A DNA stretch of 64,000 nt. It comes from Selaginella tamariscina (lineage: Eukaryota > Streptophyta > Lycopodiopsida > Selaginellales > Selaginellaceae). Position numbers and translations under genes: made by a program. Of this stretch, positions 15,257 to 29,800 are shown in pieces. The notes below the pieces were generated by a model, which saw only the letters and a program-made list of their open reading frames with translations, had not been told where the DNA came from and made no database searches. How positions within the stretch are numbered: the first letter of the stretch is position 1; each line of letters starts with the position of its first letter. The stretch is from contig PUQB01000508.1 in assembly GCA_003024785.1 (NCBI GenBank), forward strand, positions 118,304 through 182,303, written 5' to 3'.

Positions 15257-18200
15257 TGGTATCGGAGCAGGGTCAGAAAGATGGAGATGCTGCTACCGTC
15301 ACATTCTCCAACGGCCGTTCCATTACCATTTTTGATGGTTCTGGAAATTTCTCAAGCTGGAGACGCCGAATGGAACTCATCCTCAAAGGCGAGGGAGTTT
15401 GGGGCTGGTCAATGGAGACGAGCTCAAACCAGGAGCCGATGCTGGATACCAAAAGCTGGACACCTGGAGCCGGCGAGAGGATAAAGGCACGGCAACGATT
15501 GGATTAGCTGTGACGGAGAGTGTGTTAGATGATCTCAATCTCGAGGAGAACTACACCAGCAAAGATCTGTGGAAGAAGCTCTGCGACAAGCACAAGTTGC
15601 AGACTCATGTGCAGATTGGACACCTCTACACAGAGATGGTCAATATGCGGTGGTCCGAATCCGAGAACTTTGACCAGTTCGTGGACAACATGAAGAACAC
15701 GTACAGGCAAATTGAGGAGTCCGACAAAGACAACAAGCTTCCTCCTTCCCTCCAAAATTACTTCTTTCTTCGTTCTTTACCCAACTCTTTTCACTCCCTT
15801 CGAAGCAATTTGATGCAGGTTGAGAAGCTTCAACTTAGCCGTGCAATACTTGCCGTTAAGGAGGAGATAATCATGCGGAAGGATGTGGGAATTGGCAGCT
15901 CAAATTCTGATCAAGCCTTGTTTGTAGGAACTTCTAAGCAAATTGCAAGGAAGAAAAAGAACAAGGGAAAATCAGAAGGGGAGTTGAACACGTCCAAGTT
16001 GAAGGAGAATGGGAAGGATAAGAAAAAGAAAAATTGTGGTTACTGTAACAAAGCTAACCATGATGAAAGTGAATGCAGATTGAAGATGAAACATCTTCAA
16101 AAGCAATTGGAAGAGATCAAGTCTAGGAAGACATCAGCTAACTATGGACGCCTACTTGAGGAGGCTTGTGTTGCTGAGATCAAAACCGAAGCTTGCAATA
16201 ACACAACGGTAAAAGGTTCTTTTGTGATAGATTCTGGTGCTACTACTCACCTAACTTGGCATAAGGATCATTATGTTAAGTATCGTGACTGTCTTGGCCA
16301 ACATGCAGTTCAACTGGGAGACAATAGTGAGCATCACGTGCATGGAATCGGTGATATCAGCATTCACACATCTGAAGGGGATCTCACACTCGCTGGGGTA
16401 ATGTTTGCTCCTTCCTTACGCAAAGATTTACTTTCTGTTGCTAAAATAACTGATATGGGTAATACGGTCGTTTTTAACGATACGACTTGTATTATCCAAA
16501 GAAAGTATTCTAACAACGTGGTTGCCGTAGCACCTAGGAAAGGAAATTTGTACCATCTTACGGATAAGGTGTCAACCAATTCCTTAATTCTTGCCTCAGT
16601 TGGCAAAGGTAGTTGTGACCTTTGGCACAAGCGACTAGGTCATTGCTCAATTTCCGGGATTGAAAGTTTGAGACCAATGGTAAATGGTTTGAATGTATCT
16701 AACGATTTGACTCTTTCTCCATGCGAGGCATGTGCTCTTGGCAAGCATCATCGCCAACCATTCAAAACAATCGGGAGTAGGGCACATGAACTGTTGGAGC
16801 TTGTCCATAGTGACGTCTGTGGCCCAATCCGTATTCCATCTTTTAGCAAGGCTAAGTATTTCCTAACCTTTACGGATGATCTTAGTCGAAAAACTTGGGT
16901 TTATTTCTTAAAAACTAAATCTGAAGTTTTGGATTGCTTTATAGAATGGAAAGCATTGGTGGAGAACCAAACTGGTTGCCGGATCAAAAAGTTGAGGACT
17001 GATAATGGTGGTGAATTTGTGAATCGCAGTTTCAATCAGCTATGTTCCACTTCTGGGATTCAACGCCAACTCACCGAACCATATACACCTCAACATAATG
17101 GGGTCGCAGAAAGAAAGAATCGTTCTATCGTGGATATAGCAAGATGTCTTCTTGCACATGCAAATGCTCCTGAGAAATTTTGGGCAGAAGCCGTAAGGTA
17201 TGCAGTTTTTCTTCTTAACCATCGTCCCACTGTCGCAGTTAGAGGGAAAACTCCTGAAGAACGGTTTACGGGAATTAAGCCTGATGTGGCTAATCTACGT
17301 ATTTTTGGGTGTACTGCTTATCGACATATTCCCTCAGATCTACGTTCAAAATTTGAACCTTCTGGACAACGACTAATGTTTGTAGGCATGTCAGAGACAA
17401 GTCCTCATGCTTACCGTTTGATGAATCCATCGACTAGCACTGTTCACGTCTGTAGGCAGGAAGAGGTACAATTTTTTGAGGAAACTTCTTATTTTGAGAC
17501 AGCTTCTATTCCTGACCTTGATTTTGTGACGTTTCCACATGAGTGGCTCTGGGACGACAACATTCTTGATGCAGATGTTTGGAATGATTATCCTGCTGTA
17601 GAGTCTCTTGATCAAGGAGGAGCTGACTCAGTGATCCAAGCTGATAATGAACCAGTTGAATCCACGTCTCCATCTCCAGTGATAGTTGATCCTACACCAG
17701 CAATTGAGGAGCTAGGAAGAGGAAAGCGGATGAAAATTCCAAGCAAGAAAGCCATTGAAAATGCAGAGTGCTCGTATGCTTTTACCTCTAATCTCTTAGA
17801 ATTTTGTGCAGCTGCCTGTGTGCTAGAGCCAATCTCTTTTAAAGAGGCTATGGCTAGCTCGGATAATGTTCACTGGAAGGAAGCGATGGATAGGGAGATT
17901 GACTCTATCACCCGCATGGGAACCTTTGAGGTCACAGTTTTACCAAAGGGAGCCTCAGCTCTTGGCTGCCGCTGGGTCTATAAGACTAAGTTGAATGCAG
18001 ATGGCTCCATCAATTGTCACAAAGCACGGCTCGTGGCACAGGGTTTCAAACAACAGTATGGCGTTGACTATCTCGAGACTTACTCTCCGGTGGTAAAAAT
18101 GATAAGCATTCGAATTTTACTTTCTTTTGCTGCTCATTTTGATCTTGAGATTCATCATACTGACATTAAAACAGCATTTTTAAATGGAGATTTACTGGAA

Positions 18201-19394
18201 GAAGTTTATCTCCAACAGCCCGAAGGTTATGTTGTTCCTGGAAAGGAGCACCTTGTATGGAAACTCAAGAAAGCTCTTTATGGGCTTAAGCAAGCATCGC
18301 GAGCTTGGTGGCAGAAAATTGATGCATTTTTCAAAGCGGACGGTTTCACACCCATTTCTCCAGAATCCAACGTCTACATTAAAAGGGAAGGAAAGTTTTT
18401 ACTTATAGTTGCTCTTTACGTAGATGATTCACTTTTGATTTGCAATAGCATTGATTATTTGAAGTGTTTTAAGGCAAAACTTGGAAAGGTTTTTGCTATG
18501 GAGGATCTTGGGGAAGCACGGTATTTTCTAGGACTGGAGATTTACCGTGATAGGAAACGACGTCTACTTCATGTATCTCAACAACAGTACTTGACCAAAG
18601 TACTTGAGACGTATGGCTATGCTGATTGCAATCCATCTCTTGTACCTATGGAACCTGGTAACATCAAGTTCTTAACCAAGGCTGAATGTCCTTCTAGCAA
18701 GGAGGAGCAACATGCCATGCAAAAGGTACCGTTTCGAAATCTACTTGGAAGTCTAATGTATGCTATGGTGTGTAGCCGCCCTGATTTAGCCTACGTGGTC
18801 ATTGCTCTTAGCCAGTTTTCCGCTAATCCAGGTAGAAAGCATTGGGACATGGCTAAATCGGTGATGCGTTATGTAAAGCAGACGCTTGGTTATGGGGTGT
18901 TATACCAACCTAGCGAGATGTTCACGTTAACTGCCTACAGTGACAGCAGCTTGGCAGATGACCGTGACAGTTACAAGTCCACTACAGGTTTTTGTTTCCA
19001 GCTTGGAAGCAGTCTAGTTCTATGGAGCAGCAAGAAGCAAGTTCACGTTGCTCTCTCTTCTACAGAGGCAGAATACCTTGCTGCCTCTGCTGCCTCACGA
19101 GAAATTCTTTGGTTTCAGGATTTCCTTGGAGCTCTTGGCCAGGAAATATCACCAACCAAGCTTCATGTTGACAACAAAGGAGCTATCGATTGGTGTAACA
19201 GTGAGGTAACACACTGGAAGTCTCGACATGTTGCCAAGCATTATCATTATGTTCGAGATTTGGTAAAAGCAGGATTGTTGAAAGTTGAACACATTTCTTC
19301 ACGTCAGCAGCTTGCAGACATTTTCACAAAGCCACTGGCCAAAGAATTATTTATTGAGCATCGGTCAGCAATTGGAGTCGTGGCAAGGCCTTGA
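15256..19394 (+). CDS. Copia gag-pol polyprotein, one frame break in gag
   Basis: The gag start (from about 15256) reads TIFDGSGNFSSWRRRMELIL up to GEGVWG; the rest is in another frame from about 15399 to the TGA at 19392. One base appears lost in the G run 15401-15404. After that about 1330 codons are open. Landmarks: CX2CX4HX4C knuckle CGYCNKANHDESEC (about 16036); protease FVIDSGATTHL; integrase HHCC (LWHKRLGH, CEACALGKH) and the D,D,E core (HSDVCG, LRTDNGGEF, HNGVAERKNRS); reverse transcriptase with CRWVYKTK, TDIKTAFLNGDL and the active site ALYVDDSLL; RNase H with YSDSSLADD, STEAEYLA and HVDNKGAI; final ADIFTKPL. Polyproteins of this family have about 1300-1450 residues, so the pol part is complete. 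Confidence 0.94.
15257..15268 (+). other. Copia primer binding site
   Basis: TGGTATCGGAGC starts at the first base after the LTR and matches the plant consensus TGGTATCAGAGC except at one position. It is complementary to the 3' end of initiator tRNA-Met. Confidence 0.9.
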
Positions 19395-19462
19395 CTGAGG
19401 AGGAGGTAAAGTACAGATGCAAAGCAGCCGCAGCAGCAGTCATCACCCTTGTTTAGGAGGAG

Positions 19463-19640
19463 TGTTGAGCTGAAATCAAGGAGATGACAGCCTCAATCTC
19501 CGGCAGCTTCTTCGGCCGCTTTCAAGGCTTAACAGTCGCCAAGATATTTTCAACGTAGAGTTGTATATATGCTATGCGTGAACTAATAAGCATTACAGTT
19601 GTTTCTTTTCTTTTCTGAAAAAAGATCTTTCATTCTGTCA
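19463..19640 (+). repeat. Copia 3' LTR
   Basis: Second copy of the 178-bp LTR, preceded by AGGAGGAG (polypurine tract) and followed by the target duplication ACTTT and then by the severed 3' sequence of the secreted-protein gene. Confidence 0.96.
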
Positions 19641-19920
19641 ACTTTATCATTCGGAATTGTCCCACCGGTCCATGCAATGCCTAGAATAATCAGATTTATC
19701 TGTAGTAAATAATAAATATATCTTTCATTCGTTGTTTTGTTATAGATATTGTTTGGTAAGTTGATTTTATTGAAACATTTATTTCTTAAGAGGATCGTTC
19801 TCACAATGCATATGATGCGACTGCAGTCATTGACACCCAGCCATCTCTGCATAAGTGATTAACGTGTTGAGTATATACGTATTGGTCTTAGCACCTTGCC
19901 ACCTTCCAGATCTGTTCCGT

Positions 19921-20032
19921 CCCACATTCCTTAACTGCAGTAAGTAGTGATAAAAACCCACATTCCTTAACTGCAGTGAGTAGTGATAAAAACCCACATT
20001 CCTTACTTAACTGCAGTAAATAGTGATAATAA
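19921..20032 (+). repeat. Three tandem copies of a 36-bp unit
   Basis: The unit starts CCCACATTCCTTAACTGCAG and continues TAAGTAGTGATAAAAA. Copies are at 19921-19956, 19957-19992 and 19993-20032; the last has four extra bases. It lies about 0.7 kb upstream of the G6PDH start. Function unknown. Confidence 0.93.
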
Positions 20033-20099
20033 CGTGCTCTCCTCTCTCTACTGATTTTTGTGAGAAAGTTGACGCGTGAGATTAACGCTCGAGTCACTC

Positions 20100-20640
20100 T
20101 ACATCTGCTCATCCTTGAGATACCCATATAGGGTATATGCATATACAACTGCAGTTATTACACACACACATATGTTTGTGTGTGTTGCAAACTGTTATAG
20201 TTCAACATGGTTTGCATTAATCATCATATGAAAGATGTGGAGAACACTCACAGCCTAAGTCTTGTGGATCTGGATTACCACAACAATGCCAGTAATGTGA
20301 TATCTCACCACCTCCAGAAGTCGTCATAGTCCCACCCTTGTATACACTCTCAAACTTTCTCTTGGTCTCCCCTATGAATTTCCAATCATAACTACTTGTG
20401 TGTGCGTGTGTGTGTGAGTGTGCATGACATACCACCGTAGTGAGCAGTGTGGTAGCGACAAGCTCCTGCATGGTTTTCTTCAGTTTCTTACAGTTTCGAC
20501 ATGTCTTCATGGCATAGACTGCAGTTTTATTTTTGTGACAATGAATGCTGTTAATCACCTTAATTACCTCTTAAACATGAGATTCTGGAAACTAATCTCC
20601 TTTGGAGATTGCTGCTCTTGAGCGCTCCTGTGAAATTCAC
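20100..20640 (+). repeat. G6PDH-upstream copy of the segmental duplication
   Basis: Same sequence family as 8190-9275 (see there), without the 607-bp insert, so it is the empty-site reference for the solo LTR. It lies directly upstream of the G6PDH gene and may contain its distal promoter. ATATATATAACAATAAGG near 20710-20727 is a possible TATA region. Confidence 0.85.
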
Positions 20641-20744
20641 GCCCGTAGTAGTAGTCGCCATACCCAGCATCGTTGATCAGTTTGCCCTAACCTGCATTAT
20701 TATACCCTCATATATATAACAATAAGGTATATTGTGATTCAGCT

Positions 20745-23760
<3,016 letters not shown>

Positions 23761-23795
23761 GTGCTAAACATGGTGTTAAGTGGGCGGACGATTAA

Positions 23796-24185
23796 AGATT
23801 TTGATTTATATAACTTTATTTAATATATATTTATTTGATAAATTAAAACTTCATTTAAATAAACGTAAGAAATGATGAATGAGTTGAATTATTTTAATTT
23901 ATACTAACATTACTATTAGCAGTTAATAAATATATTTATGAATATCTTATATTTTTCCAGTAAATTAGATATTGTCTTAAATCTATTTTAAAAATTTAAA
24001 AAATAAATCTATTAAATATCTTGTGTTTACATCAATATAATTTATATCTTAATTAAATAATCTTTAACATTAAATTTTGTATAAAGTAATAATCATATAA
24101 AAAATCCACCAGCTAATTATAAATATTAAAAGAAAGAGATTTACCACTATATATTAAGGCAACAAGGGCAGCATCTCTAATTAAA
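23796..24185. other. AT-rich spacer between the G6PDH and PPR genes
   Basis: Very AT-rich, no open frame or repeat unit that I can support. It holds the G6PDH 3' UTR and the start of the PPR promoter. Confidence 0.6.
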
Positions 24186-24222
24186 ACTAGGGTTAGGGTT
24201 TGGTCTTTTAGGGTTAGGTTTA
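24186..24222 (+). promoter_or_regulatory. Telo-box-like cluster before a PPR start codon
   Basis: Four TAGGGTT/TTAGGG elements occur within 37 bp directly upstream of the ATG at 24233. The motif is the reverse complement of the plant telo-box. The same element lies near the starts of the genes at 1105, 1207, 39202 and 41574. Confidence 0.55.
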
Positions 24223-24232
24223 AGAACGATGG

Positions 24233-26266
24233 ATGGAAAAATACAAGGGGCTGATCAGGAAATGCGCACGAGAGGGCGATCACAAGCAGGCATCAGAGAT
24301 CTTCCTGCGGCTGTGCCGCGAGAGAATCCCCATAGAAAGCGCTACAATATACACAGTATTGAATTCATGTGCGAGCTTGGGAGATCTACAGAGAGGTATA
24401 CAAGTTCATGGATTGCTTACAGACAGCGGCAGCGTGAGAATCGCAACAGCCCTTATCAGAATGTATGGGAAATGCGGGAGTCTGCACCACGCAAAGCAGA
24501 CATTCGATGGGATTCGCAGGAAAGACATAGTTTCATGGACTGCCTTGATCACAGCATTTGCCCAGAACGGGCAAGGCAGGGAAGCGATCGACTTCTATAA
24601 TGAGCTCAAGTCGCATGGGCTTAAACCTGATGCATTCACTTTCTGCAGCGCATTGGATGCTTGTTCTTCAACCAGGAACTTGCGGCAGGGCGAAGCAATC
24701 CACGACGAGATTCGAAATACCCACATGGTGACCAATCCTGTTGTCAGCAATGCGCTCGTCAACATGTATGCAAAGTGCGGGAGATTGGTAGAGGCGAGAC
24801 AGATCTTTGACGCGATGCAGGAGAGGAACACAATCTCTTGGAACACCATGATTGCTGCATATGCTCAGAATGGGCATCCCCTTGACGCACTGAAGCTTTA
24901 CCAAGAGATGGATTCAAAGCCCACTTCTGTGAGTTTTGTAAATGCCCTTGTGGCCTGCTCAGCTCTTGGGGATCTAGAACAGGGAAGATCGATACATGAG
25001 CGCACTCGTGCTCTTGGATTCGACTCGAATGCTCTCTTGCTCAGCGCTCTCATCGGTGCGTTGTTCCAGGAGTTCCTTTGATAACTCATACCGGTTTTGT
25101 TCTTGTAGACATGTACACCAAGTGTGGGCAACTGGAGACTGCTGAACAAGTGTTTGACAAGAAAAGACTGAGGAGTGTTCACGTATACACATCGATGATC
25201 TCTGCATACACGAAACGTGGATACGCGGAGAAAGCTCTGGGCTTGTACAAGGAGATGCTGACAAGGGATATAAAACCCGATACAGTAACCGTTGTTGCGG
25301 TTCTCAACGCTTGTGCAGTCTTGAGGAGCTTGGAAGAAGGAAGACAGATACACGAGCTTACCGATCCCAAGGTGTTAGAGGAGAATGAGTTTGTTGGGAA
25401 CTCCTTAATCAACTTGTATGGTAAGTGTGGGTTATTAGCCGAGTCAAGGAAGGTTTTCGAGTGCATGAAGAGGAAAGATATAATCTCGTGGAACAGCATG
25501 ATATGTGTGTATGCACATCAAGGAATGCCCCAGACAGCTATCCAGCTTTACAGACGAATGCAGCATGTAGACGTGAAGCCAAATGAGATCACATATCATG
25601 CTGTTGTTGGTGCATGCAAGGAGCTCGACCTCGGCAGGGAGATCCACAGGCAGATCAGTTCTAGTCCGTTGACAGACTGGCTGGCGGGTTCTCTTGTGGA
25701 AATGTACAGCAGATGTGGGAGACTGGATGAGGCTAGAAGGGTTGTTGAGGGGAACTATCCGAAAGCATGGACTAGCATGTTATTGGCTTATGCCCAAAAT
25801 GGAGAGAGTAGGCTGGCTTTTGACATTTTTCAAGAAATGGAGCTCCAAGGTGGGCGTGTGCGTGTGCGTGTGTGTGTGAGAGAGAGAGTTGATATGTTAT
25901 GCAGGTATGGAGGTGGACGGTGTCACATATTTAGGCTTACTAACAGCGTGTAGTCACGCCGGGCTCGTTGAGAAAGGATGCAATTATTTGGCATCGATGG
26001 TGGAGGAGTGGGGGATAGTTCCTGTTGGGGAGCATTATAGCTGTGTGGTGGATATTCTGGCAAGGGCTGGCTGGTTAAGTGAAGCTAAGAAATTGATCGA
26101 ATGTTTACGGTTCGAGCCTGACGAGGAGACTTATATGGCTTTGCTAGGTGCCTGTCGCACACATGAAGATATGGAGCTGGGTATTCAAGTTGCAACATGT
26201 GTACTGGACATAAACCCCACTCATTTTGGAGCGTATTCCTTACTCCACAACATGTACACTGGATAG
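24233..26266 (+). CDS. Pentatricopeptide repeat protein with two 53-55 nt introns, 641 aa
   Basis: Exons 24233-25055, 25109-25849 and 25905-26266. The introns (53 and 55 nt) each interrupt a repeat: ALI-DMYTKCGQLE and MELQG-MEVDGVTY read through only after splicing. PPR repeats run throughout, for example [45 protein letters not shown] and SLVEMYSRCGRLDEA, with VSW motifs in PLS spacing. The C-terminus has CSHAGLVEKG, DILARAGWLSEA and LLGACRTHEDME, then stops inside the E motif at HNMYTG. There is no E+ or DYW domain. An ATG at 24229 overlaps out of frame (ATGGATGG); the PPR repeats follow only the 24233 start. Expected role: organellar RNA binding. Confidence 0.92.
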
Positions 26267-26849
26267 TATTCTTTCAGCCTACAGTATATATATATAAACT
26301 TGAAATTCTTGGTCAAAGGTACATTAAGTTGCTTGAGCAGTCAAATATTCCATAAAATCTACTATGTAAATATTCTTGAATTTGAAAGACAAGTTTAAAA
26401 TATTGATAAATACGTATGTAATGTCTACGTACACTCATCCTTTATAGCAGTTTAGTGCATCAGGCCGTACATATTTTTGCAGTTTGTTTATAGATGAGAT
26501 CCTTATTCAATTTGATAGTGATGCAGTTTGATTTAAATCGTGATCACTTAAGCATGTTGCGCAAGTTGACTGTGAACATGCATATTCATAGTTGTTGCCA
26601 AGGAGCTTGGTTAACAAGCCCATTAGAGTCTGAATTAAGTCATATACATATATATATATATATATACATATATATTCTATGTCCTTTGCTGAAGTCAATT
26701 CTATAAAGAAAGAATTCATTAACGGCAATAAAGAAGCACAGGAACTCAATTTATGATAATTTTAACTACTATATGTAATAGGAAACATGTATGATTAATG
26801 CACTTGGTATCTCATGGTTTAAGACAATGTACTTTTAAGAAATTCTACG
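26267..26849. other. AT-rich spacer 3' of the PPR gene
   Basis: Holds the PPR 3' UTR and a short (TA)n tract near 26650-26672. No gene or RNA seen. Confidence 0.6.
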
Positions 26850-29800
26850 TGTTACGTTTTAAAACTCTCCCATTGTTTTTGGTGTCTCGGTTAAATTCTT
26901 AATGATTAGATGAGTTTGGTGTGTTGAGTATAATTAAAACACACCTAGGGGGGCTAAAACCAAACCATTTAGGGGTCAATGGATTAATAAGTTAAATAGT
27001 GTATGGGATTAGATTATGTATTACCCCACATCAAAATGATAAGGGGCTCTATCACATAAATTACATAAAGTAGGTGTGAGGCAAACATGTCTGCTACTAA
27101 GATGTCTTTGGTTCCTTCTTCCTTGTTGGCATGCCGCTTTAACTTTTAGCATGTAGGGTATATCACACTTCAAGGCTTTGAATTGCTATTGTAAGGGTAC
27201 ATCGCATTTAGGGAGTTAGCTAACTCCTTTATATGGTAATCTGTTCACATGCCTTGTTAGATTACATCCAAAGGTTAATGCATGTCTCAAGCCTCTTCCT
27301 TTACATCAAGCTAAAAATAATAATCATGACTAAGTAGGGCATTTATCTTGATTCACAATGTCTATGTCCTTATCCAATTGTGAGCATAAACTCTTGATAA
27401 ATAAGTTCTTTTATTATATTCATTAAGGATTCATATGGGAGATTCTAGGGTTGGTGTCATAGTTTTTATTATGACTCCTTTTACTTTGGATGTTAACTAT
27501 TGTTACCTACTGTACTATGTTGATGGACTTTATATGTAGTAGGAAACATGCCCACTCGGGTATCTAGTGATGGTCCGGATGAGTGTCATTAGGTATTTAT
27601 AGGAAACTTTAGATGAAGCTAGAACTTACTTTGTAGAAAATTCACCCCCAATTTTGACGTCCCAGTTAGGCTAATTGGTTAATGCAAATGAGTTCGGCGT
27701 GTCAAGTAGGGTTAAGAACACCTCTAGAATTAACCTAACCCTAGACTACACATTATAAGAGGCAGAGGTTGAGGCTTGTCTCTAGCCTCTTCCTCCACAT
27801 CAAGCTAGGTGTAGCACTCACGGTTAAACAAGGCACATTCGTGTCCTTGTTCAACTATGGGTGTGGGATCTTGTTTGATAAGTTCACATTACTCAATTCA
27901 TGAGTGTTCACTAAGGGGTTCTAGAGTTGGCATTTAAGACCCATGTTTGTGGCACTTGGTGCAACTCTTGAATCTAAGGGCTATGGCATGATAGCCCATA
28001 TCATGAAATGTAGTGTCACATGAAGATGTGACACTGAGTTAGACGTCACACGATACAATGCCCGAGGCATGCTCTTTAAGGTTGTGTTATGGGTTTGTCG
28101 CCAAGGGGTTGGATACTCTAGTAAATAGGTATGCTTGTGCTAACACTAGGTGTGCTAAGCTTGGGCATCAACTCAAGGAAGGTTAAGTCATAACTAGGTG
28201 TGTTTTAGCACACTTGGCTAGGGGGTGTTCTCTTTGGGATCCAAGGGTTGAACAACCTAAGCTCATTAGTCGGAGCCCTTTCATGAGGCACATGCAAGGT
28301 CATGTACTTAAGGTTAAAACCTAGCCTTGAGGTGTTGATTTAGCAGAACACTCGTGTTCGCCTAAGGTGCACACTCATGATCTCATTAAGTACTAGTCCT
28401 AAGTCTAGGGTATGTCTAAGCCACTGAAACCCTCAAGGGTTAGTCATGGTTGTCACCTTAAAGGGGTTGTACTCTTGGATGAGGGTGATTCCTCAAGGGG
28501 TAAGTGATGATGCCTTAGCTTTGTCATGGGGTATGTGTGAGATACATCTTCTTTGTGGGGTTAGGGCATGAGCATGTCTATGTCCTAAAGTTTATTCGAG
28601 ATATCCTCTAAGGTTCGAGAAATAGTCATTCTAGGGGACTTAGGGTAGGACTCTAAGTCTTTTATTTAACTAGGCATCTGAGTCAAACTCTTGGGGTCAT
28701 CTTGAAAACTTAATATTGCTCACACAAGATGATGATATCGGATGGCCAATAGGCAGCCACATGTTGTCACATGTTGACCCTTCGGGTTAAAACTCTGACA
28801 GTTGGCATTCTTGAGCCCCATGTATAACTCTTGTTTCTAAGGGGCTATATGGATAGCTTACATTTTAAAAAACACTGTCATATGAACATGTGACACTAGA
28901 CTAGATGATACATGGTACATTATTAATGCCTAAGACATGACCTTTGGAGTTGTGTTACAAGTTTAATGCCGAGGGTTGGAAATTTTGAAAAGCATACCTA
29001 CTTGTACTTACATCAAGGTGCTCCTTAAGCATCTACTTAAGAGAGATTATGTCTCATAATCAAGTGTGCTAACTGACACACTTGACTAGGGGTGTTTTTT
29101 TTGAAAGTGTGTGAACATGTCCAGGGATTAAACAACCTAAACTCGTTAGTAAGAGCTCTTTTATGAGGCACTCTCATGGTCCCATGCTTAGGGTTGTCTA
29201 AGGATTTGCTTAACACAACACTCATGTCAGCCTCAGGCACACATTTGTGTTGTCACTAAATATTAAATTTAGGTATAAGGTATAGCTTTGCCTCATAAAT
29301 CCTTAGGGGTTAGGCATGGGTCAAGGTACCCCTCGTCATTCTCAATTCAAGGGTTAAAATGATGCCTTAGTTGTTCCTAGACTGTAATTATCCACAATAG
29401 GCTATTATCCAGATGATAAGGGTACATCCCACCTTCAGAGTAGACTACCCTTAACTTTAGCAAATTCATGTCTAGGAGGTCTTGTTGCCAAGGGTCAAAG
29501 ATTTAAGCATGTCTCTAGCTTTCTCTTCCACATCAAGTTATGAGTAATACTTAAAACTAAGCAAGGTCCTTGTCCAACTATGGGTGTGGAATCTTGGTTA
29601 ATAAGTTTTCTTTACCAAATTTCTAAGGGGTTCTATAATTAACATTTGAGAGCCACGTTTGTGGCACTAAGGTGTAACTTTGAATTTGAGGGACTATGGC
29701 AAAATAACTCACATCTTAAAAATAGTGTCACACGAAGATATGACATTATGTTAGATGGCACACGGTACAACACCTAAGGCATGCTCTTTAGGGTTTGTCT

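Larger units (their letters stand above)
15079..19640 (+). mobile_element. Young, nearly full-length Ty1/Copia LTR retrotransposon
   Basis: The element is 4562 bp with two 178-bp LTRs differing at two adjacent bases only. It is flanked by a perfect 5-bp duplication ACTTT (15074-15078 and 19641-19645). Directly after the 5' LTR is TGGTATCGGAGC, the primer site complementary to initiator tRNA-Met in plant Copia elements. AGGAGGAG just before the 3' LTR is the polypurine tract. Domain order is gag, protease, integrase, reverse transcriptase, RNase H, so Copia. The near-identical LTRs and intact pol indicate a recent insertion. Confidence 0.97.

Noticed and set aside
19888..20148. Minus-strand frame with repeated KECGFLSLLTAV
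   Set aside because: The repeat is just the translation of the 36-bp tandem units.
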